Of a stretch of DNA of 64,000 nucleotides, positions 12,011 through 22,831 are shown in pieces. The first letter of the stretch is position 1, and each line of letters opens with the position of its first letter. A program made the position numbers and the translations under genes. The DNA is taken from contig CM076189.1 of the NCBI GenBank assembly GCA_038277395.1, forward strand, positions 81,085,421-81,149,420. The letters are read 5' to 3'. The notes beneath the pieces are model-generated. The model was not told the DNA's origin and searched no databases. It was given only the letters and a program-made list of their open reading frames with translations. This DNA is from Dryocosmus kuriphilus. Taxonomy: Eukaryota; Arthropoda; Insecta; Hymenoptera; Cynipidae.

Positions 12011-12957
12011 TTCAAGATTTCAATATATCCACAAAAAAAAAACTGACAAAATGTTCTGAAACTTGTTTATGTTTTTAAATTTGTGAATTTCTAAAGATCA
12101 TAAATTCTTCCCAACGAAACTTTAAATGTTTTTAAAAATGCTTTTTATTTATTTATTGCGATAAACTTTTCTTTAATACAATGTAAAGAATGTAGGACAT
12201 TTTTAAAATTCTTTATGTTCATAATTTCTAGATAATTAAAAAATTTCCTCTAAAAAATCTTGAAAGCTAAAAAGGAGTTTAAGAACCTTACACAGTTAGT
12301 GGGTTTATGTTCTGTTACTTTAACTAAATAAAGAAGTTTGCAGAAAATTTTCCAAGTTTCTGAGTTTCATCTAGGAAACTTAGTAATCTATTTAATTTCT
12401 TTCCTAAACGTTTCTAAATTTCTTCAAAAAAACTTTAAAAATGAAAAAGGATTGTAAGTTTCTCCATCGAGTACGTGCAAATAAAAATTGGTTAGTTTAA
12501 ATAAAGAAAAAACTTAGAAAACATTTACGAAACCTTTCTTTTCTAAATTTCTAAACATTTCTAAAGAAAAAATGTGCAAAATTTTTTAAATTTGTAAATT
12601 TATTTTCGAAAAATGTCTTGTAAAAAATTTTGAATTTTTTCTTAATTTAAAATAAAAAACTTAGAGAATGTGGTTTCTCATTTATTTAGTATTATTAAAT
12701 TCTTTTAATGCAATTGAACAGAAAATTTAAAGCTTCAATAATTAATTATATTTTAATTAATTATTTTGGAAAAATGAAGATTTCGCTAAGTGATAATTCA
12801 TGAAAATAAATGTTAGGTTCAAGTGGAATTTGGGTAAACAGAAAATTAGGGAAAATGAAACTTATTATGCTTATTGTCTCTTAATACTTTCTCAATTTAT
12901 TATAAAAAACATTAAAAATAAAAATATAAATATGAGACATAAATTCTGTATATATAT

Positions 12958-12992
<35 letters not shown>

Positions 12993-13650
12993 TATATATT
13001 TTGTAAAAAATTGTTAAGGTTCTCAATTTATAAAATTTTGTACAATTTCTTTAAAAAAATTTTAAAATAAAAAAAGTTATCTTTTATTTAGTAATATTTA
13101 AAATAATATTTTGTATATTTCTTTTCTTTATGAGTAAAAAAATTATGAAAGATGCTAATACGGACACATAAAAATTATGTTAAATGATATTTCGTTAAAA
13201 TAAAAGTTCGGCCAAATGGACTTCCGGTGAACTTAAAATTAAATAGAATAAAAAAATAAAGTTAAATTAAAAAAAAAAGATTAGTATATTAAATATATTT
13301 TGTAAGAAGACTTACAATACTTTTATATTTTTAAAGTTTTTATTTAGAAACTTGGAAAATTATACATTGCTTAATTTATTAAAATTTGCTAAATTTATTT
13401 AATTAAAAAATTTATAAATACAATTAAGTAAAAAAATAAAGATCATTAATTCTACTAGTTCTTCATTTTAAGCATAGAAAATTTTGTAAAAATGTTTAAC
13501 ATTTCTAAGTTTCTAAATTTTTTAAAGTTTCTACAATCCGTTTAAAAAAAATTTTAAAATAAAGATTTAGGTTTTTTATTTTGTTATTCCGAATAAATTT
13601 GTTTAACAACCTTTAACATATATTGTAACCTTAATAATTCTGGTCTTTAA
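12010..13650. other. AT-rich upstream module of copy 2
   Basis: Very AT-rich sequence without a gene. It shares words such as AAACTTAGAAAA and CTAAATTTCTAAA with the 0.7-0.9 kb upstream of exon 1 in copies 3, 5 and 6, so it is the duplicated promoter-distal region. Confidence 0.4.
12958..12990. repeat. (AT)n microsatellite
   Basis: An almost pure TA/AT dinucleotide run. Confidence 0.9.
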
Positions 13651-13799
13651 AAGTAATAAATAAAGTGTCATTGTCAGACATTATATATAGCAGCCATTAA
13701 ACGAGACATGTACTTTCTAAAAGTAATTAGTTTCCGTCATTCTATCAACGTGTCTGTATAGTGATTGTGAAACAATAACAGCCGGACTGGAACATGCTC
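13650..13799 (+). pseudogene. Secreted-protein family, copy 2: deletion relic
   Basis: The core-promoter block of the family is present (ACATTATATATAGCAGCC, then ATCAACGTGTCTG at about 13743-13755), as in copies 3 and 6. Directly after it, where exon 1 should start, the sequence jumps to the end of exon 2 (GGAACATGCTC at 13789-13799). Intron 2 then begins as GCAAGTA instead of GTAAGTA. One deletion has therefore removed exon 1, intron 1 and most of exon 2. No exon 3 is seen before copy 3. The following 250 bases match the start of intron 2 in other copies. Confidence 0.7.
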
Positions 13800-13954
13800 G
13801 CAAGTACATAGGTGGGAGGTTTCTAATTTGTTGTTCTACTCAGATATACGAAAATAATTTAAAGCCTTTCCAAAGTATATTTTATATATCCTACAACATC
13901 CATCATTTTGCAATATCCAATAATATCCATTATTTTGAATATTTGATTTAACTA

Positions 13955-14070
13955 AATCCTCACCTTCCTCATCTTCCTCCACCTCTTCTTCCACCTCTTT
14001 TTCCACCTGGACCTCTTCATCACCTTTCTCAGTTTAAGCAAGCATATAGAAACATAAGGATAGGTGAATT
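13955..14070 (-). repeat. Intron 2 left arm of copy 2 (inverted purine-rich repeat)
   Basis: CTC/CTT/CAT triplet run followed by AAGCAAGCATATAG, the reverse complement of the TGCTTGCTTCAACTGAGGAGG block that precedes exon 3 elsewhere. Confidence 0.6.
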
Positions 14071-14167
14071 TGTAGCATAAAATATAGTTGATTCTAATCA
14101 CTCCTCGTCTATTATCAGTCAAATTTTAAAAAGTCTCGATCTGTAGGAGCCAATAAAGAGTAAATTC

Positions 14168-15547
14168 TTGTATTTTACTTCAAGAAACCAAATAGTTATA
14201 TCAAAGACAGTTGTAGTTTTGAAAACACTTTTGCAAAACAAAAATATGCCTTCAAACTACAAATTAATTTCCTTGGATGTGTCTTCGTTATTTTCTAATG
14301 TTCCTAGAGAGTTAGTAATTTCCGCAATTGAAAAAATATTTAAGTATATAGAAAATGTAATTAATGTACCGAAACAAGAATTTTTGAATTGTATATCTAT
14401 GTTAATGTCATCAACTTCTTTTTTATTTAACTATAGTTTTCATGAACAAACATACGGTACACCTATGGGTTTTCACATTTCTCAAATTATTGCAGAAATT
14501 TTAATGCAGGATTTGGAAGATTATTGCTTAAAAAAACTAAATTTTAAGATCCCATTCTTCGTTAGATATTTTGATGACATAATAACTTGTGTACCTGATG
14601 ATAGAATTGATGAAGTTTTGAGAATTTTCAACTCTTATCACCAAAGATTAAAATTCACATATGAAATGGAAAAAAACAACTCGATTAATTTTTTAGAACT
14701 CAAGATCATTAGAGACAATGGAAAATTCTTATTTGATTGGTACGTTAAACCGATGTCATCTGGTAATTATAATAATTTGTATTCAAAACATCCTGCTCAC
14801 CAGAAGGTTGCTATGGTTTATAACTTAACTGACAAAGTATTAAAACTTTCCGATAAACAATTTCATAAGAAAAACTTCGATTATATTTATAAAATTTTAG
14901 ATCTGAATAACTACCCTGTTGATTTTATTAAGATACATATAACTGCTCGTAAATTTAAACTTGAATTTAATGTAAATAATGTTGATTATAATGTGAATAC
15001 AGAGGAAAAAAATTTTGATGTTTAAAATCGGAAAGAATCTATTGCAATACCCTATATTGAAGATAAACACAAACAATTCCAAAATATATATATATACAAG
15101 AAATATGAATTTAAAACGATATTTAAGACAGAACAAAAATTGAGTAAACATATCATAAAAAGAGGAAAAGACCTTTTAGCACCTTCTGATGAGAAAAATG
15201 TTGTTTACCAGATAAATTGTGAGGGCTGTGAATCGATGTATATTAGACAAACTAAACGAATATTAAATACGAGAATCAAAGACCATGAAAGTAATATTCG
15301 ACGTGTGACACAGAACTCGGTTATCAGCGAACACAGAATAAAATATAATCACGATTTTGAATGGAAAAATGTTGAGACCTTAGATAGGGAACAGAATTAT
15401 TTTAAACGTTTGACGTCTGAAATGATTCATATCAAGAAAAATAAAAGTACTATTAACAAACAAATGGACACTGAAAATTTGAGTAAGATATATGACAAGT
15501 TTTTTAAACATTTTACACTAGAAACTTTATTATCATGGTTTATTTAA
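14168..15547 (+). pseudogene. Penelope-like reverse transcriptase / GIY-YIG endonuclease, one in-frame stop
   Basis: One reading frame runs through both parts and is broken only by a TAA at 15023-15025; the sequence after the stop stays coding. The reverse transcriptase part shows SLDVSSLFSNVP, the block TYGTPMGFHISQIIAEI and the catalytic FVRYFDDI, with both aspartates kept. After the stop, YIEDKHKQF leads into the endonuclease: NVVYQINCEGCESMYIRQTK and TRIKDHES. Here the YIG of the motif has become YIR, which should weaken or abolish cleavage. The frame has no real ATG at the start, in line with 5' truncation. This is a fairly young copy compared with the LINEs around it. Confidence 0.8.
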
Positions 15548-15748
15548 TTTTTTTCGACGTATGTACAATCTATATTGTTTTATATATTGACAACCATAGT
15601 GTCTATGTTTCACCACTATTGACAACATCTATTTGTTAATCTTGATGATTGTAATTAAAAATGTAAGTTGCCATAATTCTATTATTATTTATTATTATTA
15701 TTTATAATGTATATGTTGACATCATGGACTTGTTATAATTTTTTAGTT

Positions 15749-15778
15749 CCTAAAAAAGGCTCGATTTGAGCCGAAAAC
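15749..15778 (+). ncRNA. Possible relic of a hammerhead ribozyme in the Penelope 3' end
   Basis: CCT followed by A-rich bases, then the stem GGCTC (15758-15762), loop GATTT, stem GAGCC (15768-15772) and GAAAAC. This matches stem II and the GAAA side of a hammerhead core, but the CTGATGA side has become CTAAAAA. Penelope-like elements are known to carry hammerheads. This one should be inactive. Confidence 0.4.
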
Positions 15779-15944
15779 TCAAATAATAAACGAGTAAAAT
15801 ACAGGAGTTGACTTTCGAAGATTTCTGAAAATGGCCAAATATTTCAAACAGACCAAAATCTATTTTAATATGCCTAAAATGATTTTAGGTAATTTTAAAT
15901 GATTTAAAAATAATTCAAACACTTTCCGTATACTAGGTTAATTT

Positions 15945-16575
15945 AATATTTTATTTTATTTGTTAATTTATTTATTCATTTATTTATTTTCTTTATTTTA
16001 TTTATTTTATATATTTTATTGATTTTATTTATTTTATTTATTTTATATATTTTATTTATTGTATATTTATTTTATTCATTTCATTTATTTTATTTCTTAT
16101 GTTTATTCCATTTATTTTATTTTTGTCATTCAATTTAACTATTCTTTTTGTTTTATTTATTTTAATCATTTCATTTATTTTATTTACTTTCTTTACTTTC
16201 TTTAATTTACTTACTTTGTTTATTTTACTTATTTTCCTTGTTTTCTTTATTTCCTTTATTTTATGTATTTTCCTTATTTTATTTATTTCCTTATTTCTAA
16301 AAAGTTCTTTTATTTTATTTATTTCATTTATTTCATCTACTTGATTTATTTTATTTATTTTCTTTACTCTATTCATTTTATTTATTTTACTAATTTTAAT
16401 TATTTTATTTATTTTATTTAGCTTATTTATTTTATTTATGGTATGTATTTTATTTAATTTAATGATTTTAATTGTCTTATTTATTTTATTTATTCCATTT
16501 ATTTTATTTATTTCATTCATGTCATTTATTTTATTAATTTCATTTATTTGTTTTATTTGATTTATTTTATTTTAT
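15945..16575. repeat. (TTTAT)n array 1
   Basis: Imperfect TTTAT/TTTTAT pentamer-hexamer array. Its translations give long low-complexity frames (16056-16520 and 16099-16344) that are not genes. About 450 bp of it is duplicated in array 2. Confidence 0.9.
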
Positions 16576-17699
16576 AACGATAGTACTTACCTCTTGGGAC
16601 TTGAGACTCATAGTACCGCCATAATCTCAGCCTACCCTACGTGTCCGCTAATAAAATTTTTCAAGTCAAAAGAAAAATTCGTGATGCTACTTGGGCGCCA
16701 GACACCCTAAAGAAGTGTCGCTCAAAGAACACAAAACCCAAAAGCTTATTTAAATCACACAAACGAAAAGGCAAATGCACTTAATCCCGCGCTAGTTCTA
16801 AAGGAGAGGGATTTGGTGTGGGCGTCGAAACGAATCAGAAAAAAGGAATTGAGAAATCATTATCCAGCAAATTATTGTAAAATGAAGAAAAGAACAGCGG
16901 TTTATTAAAGAATTGATCAAAAGTAATTTGAACAGTTACAGAAAGATCGGAATTATAATTATTCAGAAGCGAAAAAAAATCATAAGCGTATGAATCGTTA
17001 CAGTAGTTGACTCACGGCAAAGTACACGGCAATCTCATTTTCTTTCATATCTGAGTTACATGAAAATAACCGGCAATGAAGAACCAACAAAAACTTATTA
17101 CGGCAATTTGTGCTTACGAGAATAAAAGGTCGCGACAATAGAACTAAGTCCGGCGATGCGGTCACTTTTCAAAATGGCGCTTGGCCTGAAAATTTCAACC
17201 GTGGCTACTCACTCGCCCTGACTCGACATACATCGCAGGTTACTGTCTCAAAATTGCAAAAAAAAAACGACGAAATACCAGTAAAACTCGACTCGAACGA
17301 AATGCAGCAAAAACTAGAGAACAAGGAGAGAGAAAATCGGGATTGCCTTTGGCCTACCTGCTTCCCCTTGGCGTCTGAGGGGCCCTAATAACGAGAGGGG
17401 GAAGTGAAGGGACCGCGGGAAGCAGGAACATCCTCCAGCTATCACCCGACCCCCCCCCCCCCCCCCCCCCCCCCCGTCTTTACATTTCTACGTAATACAT
17501 CAGGTAAATCATAATACATAAAAGAATTCGAAAATTGCCAGACTACCACTCACACTCACACATTCATGTCCCTCTCTACCTCTTACGTCGGTGAGTTCCT
17601 TTTTGGCCATCCTGTCCTTCTAATAACTCCCAATTAAAGTTTTTAATAGATTATTATGTATCGGCCTGGGGAGAGGATCCCTAACGTGGTGGATTTCAT
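16576..17699. mobile_element. Unclassified insert between two TTTAT arrays, possible LTR end
   Basis: Non-repetitive sequence of mixed composition. TTGGGCGCCA at 16691-16700 is the reverse complement of TGGCGCCCAA, a primer-binding-site sequence common in insect gypsy elements, so a - strand LTR may lie just above it. A C-run occupies about 17447-17475. An open frame at 17110-17388 has no recognisable domain. No paired LTR, gag or pol is seen. Confidence 0.35.
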
Positions 17700-18245
17700 C
17701 ACTTTACAATTTATTTTATTTATTTTGTTTATTTTATTTATTTTATTCATTTAATTTATTTTAATGACTTGATTTATTATCTTTATTTCATTTATTTTAT
17801 TTTTCTCATTCATTTTAAGTATTCTTTTTGTTTTATTTATTTTACTCATTTCATTTATTTTATTTATTTTATTTACTTTATTTACTTTCTTTACTTCACT
17901 TACTTTGTTTATTTTATTTATTCTGTTATTTTCTTTATTTCCTTTATCTTATGTATTTTCCTTATTTTATTTATTTTATTAATTTTTTTATTTCTAAAAA
18001 GTTATTTTTTTTTATTTATTTCATTTATTTCATCTACTTGATTTATTTGAATTATTTTATTTATTTAATTTACTTTATTCATTTTATTTATTTGACTTCT
18101 TTTAAATATTTTATTTATTTTATTTATTTTATTTAGTTTATTTATTTTATTTATTTGATTTATTTTATTCATTTTATTTATTTTATTTATTTTATTTATT
18201 TTATTTATTTAATTTATTTAATTTATTTTATTTCTTTTATTTCTT
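17700..18245. repeat. (TTTAT)n array 2
   Basis: A second imperfect TTTAT array. It shares an ordered series of variants with array 1 (TATTCTTTTTGTTTTATTTA, TATGTATTTTCCTTATTTTA, TTTCTAAAAAGTT, TTCATCTACTTGATTTAT), so the two are a direct duplication rather than independent expansions. Confidence 0.85.
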
Positions 18246-19154
18246 CTATTTTAAATAATTTTAAAGAATCTAAAGTGATTTCAAAAATGTTTCTAAGTGC
18301 TTTAATGAAATTCAAACACTTTTTCAATATTTGAAACGACTTGAAAAGATTTCAAGTGATCTTAAGGAATTTCAAGAGAATCCAAGAGCTTTAAAGAGAC
18401 CTTAAAAGATTTTAAAGAATTTCGAAGAAATCTTAATGGATTTTTGGAGATTTAAAAGGAATAAGGTAATTGAAATTTTGTTCGTTTAATTAAATAAAAA
18501 AGTTCAGTCAGTATTTAAAAAACTTTTCGTTTATACATTTTTACAGACATGTAAATAAAAATTATTCTATAAATCTTTCCGATTTTCAAAGTTCCTAAAT
18601 TTCCAAAAAACTTAGAATTTTATTTTAAATTTAAGAAACAAAAAACTTAGGAAATATAGTTTTTCATTTAACTGGTAGTATTAGGCTTTCTTAATTTAAC
18701 TAAATATAATACTTAGAATTTTTTTTTTAAATTGTTAACGCTTCTACGTTCTTAAATTTCTTTAAAATTCTGAAACTCACTTAAAATATTTAAAAAATAA
18801 AGGAAGTAAAGGTTTTTATTTAATTAGTTCGAATAAATTTCATTAATTTAACTAGACCTGTGGAATTCAACTGGAACTCAAAAACTTGAGAATTTAAGAG
18901 AAGTTGTTTTAACCCAATTTTTCTTTTTTTTAATTGAATTTTTTAAACATAACACGAAAAATTAAAAGATAAAGAAAGCAAATGCTAACTTTTTTTTTAC
19001 CGAAAATATCATGTGATCTTCAACAAACAATGAAATCATTAATAACTATGATTTTCTGAAGGTTGTGAGTAACAAATATTGCAAATACGAAAAATTTCGA
19101 AGTCTCAGACAAAGTATATTCATCTTTCACAATATTTTTTTAAAGAGTAAATAA
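18246..19154. other. Upstream module of copy 3
   Basis: A short TTTTAAGG-type field (to about 18470), then AT-rich sequence homologous to the regions before copies 5 and 6 (shared words TGGAATTCAACTGGAACT and TTTAACCCAATTTTT). No gene. Confidence 0.5.
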
Positions 19155-19271
19155 AGCGTCACTATCATTTAAAATTAAGGAAAGATGGTCTTTATAACAA
19201 CCATTCATCGAGAATCGTCATTCCTGAAGAGATTACTTTTCGCTATTTTGTCGACGTGTCTGTTTAAAGAA
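19155..19271 (+). promoter_or_regulatory. Core promoter / 5' UTR block of copy 3
   Basis: This block is conserved before exon 1 of copies 3, 5 and 6 and in the relic copy 2: ATAAATAAAGCGTC, a TATA-like word (TTTATAAC here; TATATAG in copies 2 and 6; GATATATC in copy 5), CATTCATCGAGA, and GTCGACGTGTCTGTTTAAA next to the ATG. Conservation and placement suggest a core promoter; the start site is not known. Confidence 0.5.
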
Positions 19272-19479
19272 ATGGAGATTTTCATTCATATTACATTTGT
19301 CGCATTTGTGTGTTTTTGTCATTCTATATGTGAGTGTAGAGATTATTATAATTATTATTTATAACAAATATTTAATGCATATGTTCTCAAACATGTTTAC
19401 ATTAAAGCGTCCATTTGGAGTTACTCGTTCCTAAATGTAATCATCGAAATTTTCTATATTGCGCAGAAAAGGTGATTTA

Positions 19480-21640
19480 AAATATATTTAGGGACTTTAG
19501 GTCATTTTTGGGTATTTAAGGGGTTTTTAGGAATATAAAATGGTTTTAGGAATCTGAATAATTTTGGTGATTTTAAGGGTTTAAATGGTTCCTAACCGGA
19601 TTTAGTGTTTTAGGTGTTTAAATGGATTTACCGATCTTTAGGAGTTTAATGGTTTTAAGATTTCAAAGGATTAATGTATTTTAAGGATTTTAGGAGTTTA
19701 AACAATTTTAAGGAGGTTAAAAGATTTGAAGGGTGTTAAGAAATATAAAAAAATTGTAAGATTTTTAAGGAATTTACGTTATTTAAAAGACTTGAGGATT
19801 TTAAAGAACTTTAAGGTGTTATGAAGGCTTGAAGAGTTTTTAAGGGGTATAAAGGTTTTAGGGCATTCTGGCATTTTTGGAGAGAACTTGGAGTTCTAAG
19901 GTAATTTAGGAAGTTTCAAAGAATTCAAGGCGTTCAGGGCTTTAAAAATGTTTTAGGAATTTGAATGATTTCATGGATATTAAGACTTTTAAGGTTTCAA
20001 GGGATTAACTAATTTTCAGGGATTTAAGGAGTTTATAAAACGTTAAAGAGTTTAAGATATTTCCAGGGCGTTAGGAGATTTAAAGCGATTATAAGGATTT
20101 TCAGGGACTTAAGTTAATCGTAGTATTTTAGGATTTTCAAGAGCTTTAAAGAATTTTAAGGATTTAAAGGGTTTTTAAGAAGGTTTAAAGTTTTTAAGGC
20201 ATTTAGGGACTTTCAGCATCTTAAAAGCTTTAACGTATTAAGGGATATAAGGAGTCTAAGTAATTTCAACGGATTTTAATGGTTTTAAAGGAATTCAGGT
20301 GTGCTTACTTGATTATAAAGGAGTTTAATGGATTATAAGGCTTTTAAGAAATTTCAAGGTGGTTAAATGGATTTTATAGGATTTTAAGAGAATTAAAGGA
20401 ATCCAAGGGTTTTAAAGACTCTTGAAGAATTTAAGATATTTAAAGAATTTTATGTATTTTACGATTTTTAATGGTTTTGAAATGTTTTAAGGTGTTTTCA
20501 GAGAACTAAAGTATTGTAAGGAGTTTAAAGAATTTGGGTGAATTAAGGGATTTAAGAGTTTTAAGGGATATTACAGAATTCGAGGGGTATTAAAGGATTT
20601 TAGGATACTTAAAGGATGAAAATTATTTTAAGAATTTTAGCGATTTTGAAGAATTTTATGGGATTTTAATGTTTAAACGGTTTAAGAGGTTTAAGAATTT
20701 TAATACATTTAGGGATTTTTTGGAGTTTCAGGTTTTTAGATTTGTTAGGTATTAGTTGATTTGAAGAGATTTAAAGGATTTAATGAAATCAAGTACTTTT
20801 AAGTGATTTAAAACATTTTAAGAAATGTTAAGGGACTTGCAATATTTAAGGAATATTAAACGACTTACTGGTTTTAAGAAACTTAAAGTAATTAAATTAT
20901 TGTAGGAGGTTTATGGATTTTGGAGTATTTTAAGGGATTTTTAGTGTTTTTGAGGGTGTACAGGATTTTAAGGTTTTTCATAGTTTTAAGTCATTTATGG
21001 ATTTTTAAGATTCTCAGTGTTATACATTCTTAAGGGTTTCAGTGATTTTAAGTGATGTAAGGAATTTAAATAATTTAAAGAAATTATTAGTGTTTTAAGA
21101 GATTTGAAGTTCTTAAACAAATTTTAAGCGATTTATAGTGCTTTAAGAGATTTTAGAGAATATAAGGTGTTTCAAAGGATTTTAAGGGATTAATTTGTTT
21201 AAACGGTTTGAAGTATTTAAGTGTTTAAAGGATTTTGAAAGGTTTTAAGGTTTAAGGTGTTTAAGGAATCTTATTAGATTTAGAGATATCGTGAAGGAAC
21301 TCGTAAGATTTAAGGAATTTATCTGATTTAACTAATTTCAAGGATTTTAAGTGTCTTAGGTGTCTTCGAGGACTTTAAAGAATTTTAGAGTTTAAAAGAT
21401 TTACGTATTTTAAGGCATTTAGGGATTTTTATGATTTTAAGGGTTTTAAAGTATTTAGTAATTAAATGTCTTTAAGGGGTTTGAAGAACTTAAGTCATTT
21501 TAAGGGAGTTTAAGAGTTTTAAGAGATTAGAGGAACTTTATGTAATTTTCAGGGACTTAAAGTATTTGAGGGACTTTAAGAGATTTTAACGAGATCTATG
21601 TGTTTTAAGGATATAAGGGTTTTATTACTTGTAAAATATT
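19480..21640 (+). repeat. Degenerate TTTTAAGG-type repeat field in copy 3 intron 1
   Basis: The longest such field in the window: over 2 kb of GATTTTAAGG-, TTTAAGGAATTT- and GGGTTTTAAG-like words with irregular spacing near 10-20 nt. C is very rare on the + strand, so the strand asymmetry is strong. It follows the direction of the gene. No coding potential. Confidence 0.75.
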
Positions 21641-22019
21641 ATTCTCTTAGAGCACCTTTTTGGTTATCTGGTTGATCTGTCTAGATCCACCGAAGTCCTT
21701 CATGTAGCCATTCGTTATACGTTACCTTACAATAGTGCTACACGCAAAAATTGGTAACACATTAACCTTGACGTTACATTTTGAAATAAATAGCGCCATC
21801 TTTTACCAAACTAGGTGCGGAGGGATCTGAAAGATTGGATCTGAATATTCCACTGGATAGTAATGGTGAACCAATAAGAGCCGAAACTGAACATGCTCGT
21901 AAGTAGATAGACTAGGGGGTTTAAAAATAATTGTTCTGTTCAGATATGCAAAACTAATTCAAATTGTTTCCCACGTATTTGTGTGACATCCAATAATATC
22001 CAACTTTTTAAGCACTTTA

Positions 22020-22165
22020 TTTAACTAAATCTCTCATTGTCCTCCTGCTAATCCTCCTCCTTTTCCTTCTCATTCTCCTTCTGCTTCTCCTTCTCCTCAT
22101 CGTCTCCATCTTCCTCCTCAGATGAAGCAAGCGTATAAAAGATTCCCCGATTAGAGGCTAATAGA
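22020..22165 (-). repeat. Intron 2 left arm of copy 3
   Basis: Pyrimidine-rich triplet run (CTC, CTT) followed by GAAGCAAGCGTATAAAAGATT, inverted relative to the right arm at 25565-25715. Confidence 0.6.
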
Positions 22166-22336
22166 TTGCCATTACCATCTTACTCCATTGAAATTATTCC
22201 AAAAGGCGAATAGTACATTATGCTGTTAGGGAGAGACGTAAGCGCATACGTTACTTTTCTTTCTACATTTACATCTAGATGACAACATATTGGAGCATGT
22301 GTAACGTGAGAGGAGGGTGCAGCGGGCGAAACAACT

Positions 22337-22405
22337 ACGTGGGAGTGGGGGGGGGGGGGGGGGGGGGGGGGGGAGTGGGGGGGGGGGGGGGGGGGGGGGG
22401 GGGGG
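22337..22405 (+). repeat. Poly(G) tract
   Basis: Two long G runs interrupted by GAGTG. Such runs are hard to sequence, so the length is uncertain. The poly-Pro and poly-Gly frames that cross it are artefacts. Confidence 0.85.
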
Positions 22406-22831
22406 AGTGGATTCAAAATGATATAAAACTGCAGACAATTCAAAAAAATAGAGCTATACCTATTCTTATTTAAGGTATTTAAATATGCTTGATAATAAAA
22501 CTTAATTTTTTATTGTCAAAGACAACAATAATGACGCGACTCTCGTAGCGAAAGAGATATGAACGGTTTCTCTCTCGTAGCACATGCCCGATATGGGGTC
22601 ATTTTGACGGATGTAGGAAAAGAAATAGTTTTTTTCATAAGTTAGTTCGAAAATGAAGTATTTTGTTTTTAATAAAGTTGTTCGCGATTAAAACAGAAAA
22701 TATGTGCACTGTACAAAAATAGTGAAAGTAATCATGAAGAACTTTTTAATGCTGTTCTAGCTATTTTCATCAAAATTTTATATAATCCAAACATTATATA
22801 ACGCTGTTTTCCTGCCAAATGCAGCAATATA

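Larger units (their letters stand above)
14100..15800 (+). mobile_element. Penelope-like retroelement, 5' truncated
   Basis: Reverse transcriptase followed in the same frame by a GIY-YIG endonuclease, the defining layout of Penelope-like elements. The 3' end near 15790 carries GGCTC-GATTT-GAGCC-GAAA, which looks like a decayed hammerhead ribozyme arm. The 5' part of the reverse transcriptase and any upstream repeat are missing. Confidence 0.8.

Noticed and set aside
16056..16520. Long - strand frame rich in Ile, Asn and Lys
   Set aside because: It is a translation of the TTTAT array. The same applies to frames at 16099-16344, 17769-18136 and 44112-44354.
22180..22443. Proline-rich protein on the - strand and glycine-rich frame on the + strand
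   Set aside because: Both are translations of the poly(G) tract; no domain or conserved context.
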